Assembly: GCA_025093985.1 (NCBI GenBank)
Contig: JACAAK010000008.1
Span: forward strand, 62,001-126,000
DNA length: 64,000 bases
Reading direction: 5' to 3'
Source: Calvatia gigantea
Taxonomy: Eukaryota; Basidiomycota; Agaricomycetes; Agaricales; Lycoperdaceae
Shown: one piece after another, positions 59,704 to 64,000 of the stretch
Numbering within the stretch: position 1 is the stretch's first letter
Layout: each line of letters starts with the position of its first letter
Program-made: the position numbers and the translations under genes
Notes under the pieces: model-generated
Database searches by the model: none
Seen by the model: the letters and a program-made list of their open reading frames with translations, nothing else
Told to the model about the DNA's origin: nothing

Positions 59704-62015
59704 TTATTCAGACTCGGACTCGGACTCGTACTCATACCGGTATCCGTGTATGGGCCATGAACTAAAATTCTCCTCTTGGAATATCTTCTCTCCTTTTTTC
59801 AGATTGATAGCACGGAACTCTCGATAATGCTGTAGTTTGGAGTTGATTTCCCAATACCAAAAGATCGATTTTTCGCCATGTCCCAGGCGATATAAGCCTG
59901 ACTCAACACCGTTCTGGGATCCACCGCGAACGACAGACTTGATCCAGGAAGTCAAGTTGGGGTAGTATGGTCGAATAATATTTGCTCGTAGATAGTGCTT
60001 GATCATCTTCGAATATTGCAATCAAATCGGGGAAGATGTATATGAGTGAGGAAACTTACCAATTTAAACCCAACTATATTGAATTCGGGAAATTGATTGC
60101 GGGAAACGCAAGCAACCTCAACCTCTGGAAACGATTTGACGCAACACTCACAACCCCAAAGCTGGTAACTACTTGAACGCCAACCAGTGGCGCTCCATAA
60201 ACGTGTGAGGACATATAGGTGTTTGCGAAAATCGTGGTCGACATTCAACCATCTGAGTTCTCCAGGCGGTGGAAAACTTTTTGGTTCTCTGTTACCAATT
60301 AGACAGTAGACCAGGGCCTTGATGAGCGAATTGACCAGTTCACTCGTGTATGGATAGGAAAGTGAAGATGCCGAATCAGGTACATTCGGCTGCAAGGATC
60401 AATACTAGGGGCATCATAGCGCTCAGAGGACGGGTAATAAAGACACATTGAGGTAAACCCACCTGAGCTGCGCCAGCAAAAGGTTCGGTCATAGTCGAGG
60501 CCGATTTTGAGGTAATGGCTTGCCAGTGCCCGCGAGCCTTTGACACAATAGCTACCCGAGCGCGTTGAATCAAGAAGGAAGTCATTGAAGGATTTGTGGT
60601 AGAAGGAGACAGATCCACCAAGTTCAACGCGAACGCGGACAAAATTTTTTTGAAGGGCATTAAGGTCGGTCTCCATGTATGGAAGGCTCGGGTCGATGGT
60701 GGGATCGAGCTCGAGGTCCTTGCCGAGGTCTTGAAGTTGAACAATAGCCTTCGCGTGGTTATAGACGGCTTCGAACTCATCTCTGGACAGCCTTAGGGTA
60801 TTGGCCGCCAGTATTAGGCTCAAACCTCCTGTCTGACATATTAGGGCAAGGAGAAGGCGAACGAGTGGAAATATTTCTCGAGGAATACGCTGCAGGATCA
60901 ACATAGTAGAATGCATCCAGCTCAGCAAACGGCGCGTCAAGTTTGATGGCAGAGTGGGCATCACGTTTACGACGGTCCAAAATGAGATCGATAATTGCAC
61001 GTAAACGCCTCTGGGGTCCGAGAGAATCTAGATGGCCAACAAACCGAAGGACCGTTGTTGCGTAGATGAATAATCCGTCCGCGGCGCCAACGACTGTTCT
61101 CATATCTTCAGTGGAGGGCCACGAAGATGGCATAGAAGTGTTGCGGCGTTGGAGTATGTTTTCGAAACCATTCTTGAGATATAACTCAATTTCTCCATTG
61201 GCGTTGCGCGAGATCGGGAGTACGGCCATGTAGCAGTAAGTAGCGATGGCAGGATTGGAGAACGTGACCTCTATGTGGGGCTCTGGGCGGCTGAAGAAAA
61301 TCCAGCGCAAGGGAAGGACGCCATCAGACGCTGCCGCCGCAACAAGGCGGATGATCTCGCATTGCACATCTGCTCCTTCACACTCATCAAGTCCGTCAAC
61401 GAACACTTGAGTGCTCCTCCTAATCCCCTTCCCGATCTCCTCTAGTTCTCGAAGTGGCTCCTCAATCAAATACCGGAACTGGAATCGCATTGCCTTGTTG
61501 ACGACTGTCCTGTCATGACGGACCTTCCTGTCGACAAGGTCACGGTAGGCAGGATGGATGGCAGAGAGTTGATACGCAATGGAGGGGAAGAATGTCCTCG
61601 GTTTATCTTGTCCATTAACCGAGAAAAAGTACGCTGCGCCGAGTGCCCCCAATTCCTGGAGTTTCTCAGCACATGTCTGAGCGATGGTAGATTTGCCGAC
61701 CCCTGCTGGCCCTTCCATCCAGTATAGAGGTGTAGGGGTGTCGCCGAGGGCTGGGGTGGCCCAATGTATGATATCTTCAATGTACTGTTTGCGTGTTCCG
61801 GGGAAACATCGAGGGGAATATGCACGAGCAGAGGAATCATGTGCGGCTTCAGGGCTCGACGCTTCACGTAGAATATCAATGCCTGCACCGGATGTCAATT
61901 CATTGGCTTCCAATTATAGGACAAGCTTACCAGTTGGGCCACCGAAGTTGTTGGTGATGTCCGTCAACTGGCTATTTTGTATCACAGTGGCATTAGCATC
62001 AGAAAGAATCGGCAT
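59704..62015 (-). CDS. NACHT NTPase (STAND, NLR-like), copy 4
   Basis: The first exon starts MPILSDANATVIQNSQLTD, a diverged form of the N-terminal motif, then an intron. One long frame holds GIDILREASSPEAAHDSSAR, Walker A GPAGVGKSTIAQT, YFFSVNGQDKPRTFFPSIAY, Walker B QVFVDGLDECEGADV, FFSRPEPHIEVTF and YATTVLRFVGHLDSLGP. Two single extra bases break it, near 60907 (after AELDAFY) and near 60399. The rest gives LILQRIPREIFPLVRLLL, SVSFYHKSFNDFLLDSTRSG, VPDSASSLSYPY and SGLYRLGHGEKSIFWYWEI. The C-terminus ends in an acidic Glu-Ser repeat, YEYESESESE, that the other copies lack. Its codons (GAG TCC and similar) look like local slippage. Confidence 0.82.
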
Positions 62016-62427
62016 CGGGGAAGCTGAGTAGTTATGGGGGGAAGGCACGTCACAGGGTTGGTTGTGGGGACAGAAGGTGAAAAGTGCGTGAGAGCACGGG
62101 TTACCTCCTTTCTCTCACGTCTGTCGTTCGCGATTGACCCAACAGTGGGCCGACGGGTTGACATGACATGTGATATTGTTGTCGTCCTATGGATTCCAAA
62201 AAGTGTAACGCTCTCAACATTCGCGTATATATCGAAAAGAATTGAGGAGGAACTAAAGCGCTTGTTTTAGGGCCTCAATTTTTGTTGGATGTGCCGTGTG
62301 ATATGTTGGGGAAGGCTACACTTTTCTGAGGTTAACGAAACACCAGTATCGGATACATCATGCTGCCAGCGATACCTCAGAAGTTGTAGAATTAAGTATA
62401 AACGGCAGAAACCTTCAACAGGGCCCA
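62016..62427. other. Spacer with a CAAAAAGTGTA element
   Basis: This 400-bp spacer between two NACHT copies contains CCAAAAAGTGTA at about 62196-62207 and TACACTTTT at about 62318. The same words form the inner ends of the palindrome at 15015-15132. This may be a diverged relative of that element. Confidence 0.4.
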
Positions 62428-64000
62428 TCACGGACCCCCCCTACGCTCCTGCCACTTGTTCTGCCCCCAACCAGATTCAGTCTCGTCCTCAGGCCACGAG
62501 TCAAAATCCTCCTCCTTGTATACCTTCTCTCCTTCGGCCAGGTTAGTCGCGCAAAAGTCTCGATAGTACTGTAATTCGTAGTTGATCTCCCAATACCAAA
62601 ATATGGATTTTTCGCTATGTCCAACACGATATAAACCGGATTCAACAGGTTTCCTGTGTTTGTTGCGAAAAGAGACTTGATTCTGGAAGTCAGGTTATGG
62701 TGGTATGGCTGGATAATGTTTGGTCGTCGGCACCGATCGACCATCTTTCAAATGAGATTGTACTGGTCAGTTTGGGGAAGCTACGCTCAAGCGGGGAAGT
62801 TTACCGATTTGAATTGAATTACGTTGAGTTTACGAAACTCAAAACCCGAAATCCAATGAATAAAAGACCCTGGAAACGATTTCAGGCGGGAGTAGCAGCC
62901 CCAATGCCAGCTATGAGAGGGTCTACTTGGATCCAACGCCACCATCCTCCAGAGTTGTGAGGAGATGTGCAGGAGTTTACGAAAATCACAATCGGGGCCC
63001 AACCTTTCAGCTTCTCCAAGCACAGGGCTACTCCCATACAATACGCCACTTGCCCGGAAATAGACCCAGGCTTTGACCATCGAGTTAACCAATTCATTCG
63101 CGTACGGATAGGAGAGAGAGGATCCCGAACCGGGTACATCAGGCCTAAGGACCAACTCTACGGTCATGATAATCAGAAGGGCTGCAAAAGAGGCATCTTG
63201 GTCCAGACTCACCCGATCCGTGCCAGCAAAAACTCCAATCATAGTCAAGGTGAATTTCGAGGAAGCGCCGCGTTAACGCTTCTGGGCCCTTGACCAAAAA
63301 CTACCAGAGCGCGCTGGATCAAGAAGGAAGTCCCGGAAGGATTTGTGACAGAAGGGGACCTGTCCTCCGAGATCCCAATAGACTTGTGTCCAATGTTTTC
63401 GAACAGCGTCTCGGCTAGTTTGGGTGTATGGACGGCTGACATTGGTGGTACTATCAAGTTTTAGGTCTTTTTCGGGGTCTTGGAGATGAACGACGGTATT
63501 CGCGTGATGGCAAACAGTTTCAAATTCATTTTTAGACAGCCCAGCAGGTTGGCTGCTAAAATTACACTGAGGACTCCCCTTCTGGATAGCAGGTCAAGCA
63601 GGAGGTGAACAGATGAGATGATTTCCCGAGGAATGCGTTGCAGATTAACGTATAAAATGCATCCAGCTCGGCAAATGGTGTATTGTCACCTGCTTCAGGT
63701 GTGACGACCACGCTCACGGCGGTCCAAAATGGCATTGATAACTACACGTAAACGCGTTTGAGGCCCGAGCGAATCTAGACGGCTGACGAAGCGAAGAAGC
63801 GGTTGTTGCGTAGATGAATGATCCATCCGCAGCACCAACGATTGTCTTCACATCTTCAGGCGGACGGCCACAAAGACTGTACAGAAGCGTTGTGGCGCTG
63901 GAGGACATTTTCAAAACCACCTCTAAGGTATAGCTCGATTTCTCCATTGGCATCGCTGGAGATCGGTAGTACGACCTTAGAGCATCGAGAAGCGACAGAG
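62428..64000 (-). pseudogene. NACHT NTPase, copy 5, decayed and cut by the window edge
   Basis: Only the C-terminal two thirds are in the window; the NACHT core with Walker A lies beyond 64000. Recognisable pieces are GEIELYLRGGFENVLQ, DGSFIYATT, HANTVVHLQDPEKDLKL, GGQVPFCHKSFRDFLLDP, VLRPDVPGSGSSLSYPY, and SGLYRVGHSEKSIFWYWEI with AEGEKVYKEEDFDSW, ending at 62428. Compared with copies 1, 3 and 4 I count at least four single missing bases (near 63643, 63539, 63295 and 62667) and at least one extra base (near 63804). The mixed, mostly negative pattern differs from the other copies and supports real decay. Confidence 0.65.

Noticed and set aside
1..64000. CRISPR arrays, bacterial operons, ribosome binding sites or prophage
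   Set aside because: Intron-rich eukaryotic nuclear sequence; none of these features is expected or seen.

Overview
This window is a stretch of a filamentous basidiomycete genome, almost certainly an Agaricomycete (mushroom-forming, wood- or litter-decaying). The reasons are: protein-coding genes split by many short introns of about 40-60 nt with GT/GC...AG borders; tRNA genes with short introns; a secreted AA9 lytic polysaccharide monooxygenase with a CBM1 module; a second secreted CBM1 protein; two laccases; a ferric reductase; F-box/LRR proteins; a multi-span membrane protein family typical of agarics; and an expanded set of NACHT-type STAND NTPases. I cannot name the species.

Layout. 1-12.6 kb: ferric reductase (+), a multi-span membrane protein (-), a stretch rich in short TCCGGATAAAAA / TTTTGTCCGAA motifs, an AA9 LPMO (-) and a TPR protein (-). 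12.6-23 kb: an imperfect 49-bp-arm palindrome, a TLDc protein (-) and an F-box protein (+) sharing a 74-bp divergent promoter, a tRNA-Lys(CUU) with an 18-nt intron, and two low-complexity proteins (-). 23-30 kb: one very long Ser-rich coiled-coil protein (-) and a small secreted CBM1-only protein (+). 31-64 kb: a defence-like and lignin-active block with five NACHT NTPases plus one relic (31.2, 43.8, 49.8 relic, 54.3, 59.7 and 62.4 kb), two divergent laccases with a shared promoter (38-40 and 51-54 kb), a second F-box gene followed by a second tRNA-Lys(CUU), and a single-pass Ser/Thr/Pro-rich membrane protein.

How they fit together. The AA9, the CBM1 protein, the laccases and the ferric reductase all belong to extracellular redox attack on plant cell walls. 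AA9 enzymes need an electron source and copper, laccases oxidise phenolics, and a plasma-membrane ferric reductase supplies reduced iron. The NACHT proteins resemble fungal NOD-like receptors (self/non-self or intruder sensing), but they carry a short N-terminal motif and a conserved C-terminal module that I do not recognise as a known repeat sensor.

Caveat. Reading the genes by hand, I found 21 points where the frame breaks outside the last NACHT copy. Fifteen of them can be aligned to an intact paralogue in the window, and every one of the 21 looks like a single extra base (+1). Random gene decay would give both signs, so most of these are probably residual insertion errors in the assembly rather than real pseudogenes. 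The last NACHT copy (62.4 kb to the end) mostly has missing bases and may be truly decayed. Exon borders are my own reading and are less certain where stated.
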